From Jejuia sp. UBA6058 (GTDB lineage Bacteria; Bacteroidota; Bacteroidia; Flavobacteriales; Flavobacteriaceae): a DNA stretch of 64,000 bases. The stretch spans positions 9,228-73,227 of the forward strand of contig DIYI01000015.1 of assembly GCA_002428965.1 (NCBI GenBank), written 5' to 3'. The position numbers and the translations under genes are program-made. The notes beneath the pieces were generated by a model. The model worked only from the letters and a program-made list of their open reading frames with translations. It was not told where the DNA came from and made no database searches. This document shows positions 63,411 through 64,000 of the stretch, one piece after another. How positions within the stretch are numbered: the stretch's first letter is position 1; each line of letters starts with the position of its first letter.

Positions 63411-63863
63411 ATGAGTTTACAACAAGATGTGATGTCGGCGTTAAAAGATGCTATGAAAGCTAAAGACCAAACTGCTTTAACCGCCTTAAGAGCGGTTAAA
63501 TCGGCTATACTTTTGGTTAAAACAGAGAGTGGAGCAGGAGATGATCTTACAGAAGAGCAAGAGCTAAAAATACTTCAAAAACAAGTAAAGCAAAGAAAAG
63601 ATAGTGCGGCAGTTTATATTGAACAAGGTAGAGAAGATTTGGCGGCACCAGAGTTGGCAGAATCAGAAATAATAAGTCAATTTTTGCCTGAGGCTTTAAG
63701 TGAAGAGGAGATTGAAAAAGTTGTGGTTGCAGTCATTGATCAGATTGGAGCTGCGGGCATGAAAGATATGGGTAAGGTTATGGGTATTATTAGTAAGCAA
63801 CTGACAGGACAAGCAGATGGTAAAACTATATCTACCATTGTAAAAGCCAAGTTAAGTAATTAA
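63411..63863 (+). CDS. YqeY/GatB-tail-domain protein
   Basis: A 150-residue protein made of a single YqeY domain, the helical domain also found at the C-terminus of GatB where it contacts tRNA. 'DVMSALKDAMKAKDQTALTA', 'LRAVKSAILL' and 'IISQFLPEALSEEEIEKVV' are characteristic. The free-standing form probably acts in tRNA-related metabolism, but its reaction is unknown. It sits alone between the ftsZ terminator and tRNA-Arg. Confidence 0.9.
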   Translation: MSLQQDVMSALKDAMKAKDQTALTALRAVKSAILLVKTESGAGDDLTEEQELKILQKQVKQRKDSAAVYIEQGREDLAAPELAESEIISQFLPEALSEEEIEKVVVAVIDQIGAAGMKDMGKVMGIISKQLTGQADGKTISTIVKAKLSN

Positions 63864-63873
63864 TATTTAAGAG

Positions 63874-63893
63874 ATTCCTGCTTTTGCAGGAAT
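63874..63893. repeat. Perfect palindrome resembling a dispersed flavobacterial repeat
   Basis: ATTCCTGC-TTTT-GCAGGAAT forms an 8-bp stem with a 4-nt loop, 10 nt after the YqeY gene and just before tRNA-Arg. Very similar 'GATTCCTGCxTTxGCAGGAAT' units are, as I recall, scattered through Flavobacteriaceae genomes. Without a T-run it is not a classical terminator. Confidence 0.55.
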
Positions 63894-63897
63894 GAAG

Positions 63898-63971
63898 GGC
63901 CCCGTGGCGCAACTGAATAGCGCATCAGATTTCGGCTCTGAGGGTTGGGGGTTTGAATCCCTCCGGGGTCA
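63898..63971 (+). tRNA. tRNA-Arg (TCG)
   Basis: A 74-nt tRNA: acceptor GGCCCCG/CGGGGTC (one G-T pair) with discriminator A, D-arm region GGCGCAACTGAATAGCGC, anticodon stem TCAGA/TCTGA with loop TTTCGGC (anticodon TCG, reading CGN arginine codons) and T-arm GGGGGTTTGAATCCCTC. CCA is not encoded. Confidence 0.95.
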
Positions 63972-64000
63972 CGAATGAAACAAAAGACAGATATAAAATG

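Overview
The window looks like chromosomal DNA of a Flavobacteriaceae member (Bacteroidota). It is AT-rich, genes lack clear Shine-Dalgarno sequences, several promoters fit the Bacteroidota pattern (TAnnTTTG at -7), and the gene families are typical flavobacterial ones: GYDIA-family GHMP kinase, ~800-residue double-FtsX permeases, a mevalonate-pathway HMG-CoA reductase, and a dcw cluster without murF, murB and ddl. The genus cannot be fixed from sequence reading alone.

Region 1 (1-18745) is one exporter locus: the tail of a probable membrane-fusion protein, a LolD/MacB-type ATPase, six consecutive full-length FtsX/MacB-type permeases on the same strand, an exported GIN-type beta-helix protein built from ~20-residue YGES repeats, a second and slightly degenerate ATPase, and a TolC-family outer-membrane channel ending in a strong terminator. 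Related short repeats sit just upstream of three of the permease starts.

Region 2 (18745-20143) is a small accessory patch next to tRNA-Phe. An 11-bp copy of the tRNA 3' end lies right after the tolC terminator. Between it and the tRNA are one lipoprotein gene and the decayed C-terminus of a type IIG (Eco57I-like) restriction-methyltransferase on the minus strand. It reads as the scar of an integrated element.

Region 3 (20293-28245) holds coaX, an outer-membrane barrel protein, a TPR protein, lptC, a small membrane protein, a CNNM/CorC-type protein and a PpiD/SurA-like chaperone: an envelope-biogenesis operon with CoA synthesis at its head. A bidirectional terminator separates it from the minus-strand pair of GYDIA kinase and HMG-CoA reductase (mevalonate pathway).

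Region 4 (30824-47398) contains a dipeptidyl peptidase IV followed by two POT-family peptide transporters (peptide use), a thioredoxin-like protein, then a minus-strand group (ComEC, NlpC/P60 lipoprotein, LpxB, a small membrane protein, SurE), a plus-strand pair (C-terminal processing protease and an orphan DppC-type permease), and a minus-strand group (an unknown exported protein, the GTPase EngB/YsxC, an alpha/beta hydrolase).

Region 5 (47590-63239) is the division and cell-wall (dcw) cluster: mraZ, rsmH, ftsL-like, ftsI with a PASTA domain, murE, mraY, murD, ftsW, murG, murC, ftsQ, ftsA and ftsZ, almost all abutting or overlapping, preceded by a 10-bp-phased MraZ-box array and closed by a terminator. 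A YqeY-type protein and tRNA-Arg(UCG) end the window.

No CRISPR array, insertion sequence, rRNA or complete phage is visible. The items least explained by known families are the six-permease exporter array and the tRNA-Phe scar; nothing here can be claimed as a proven new system.
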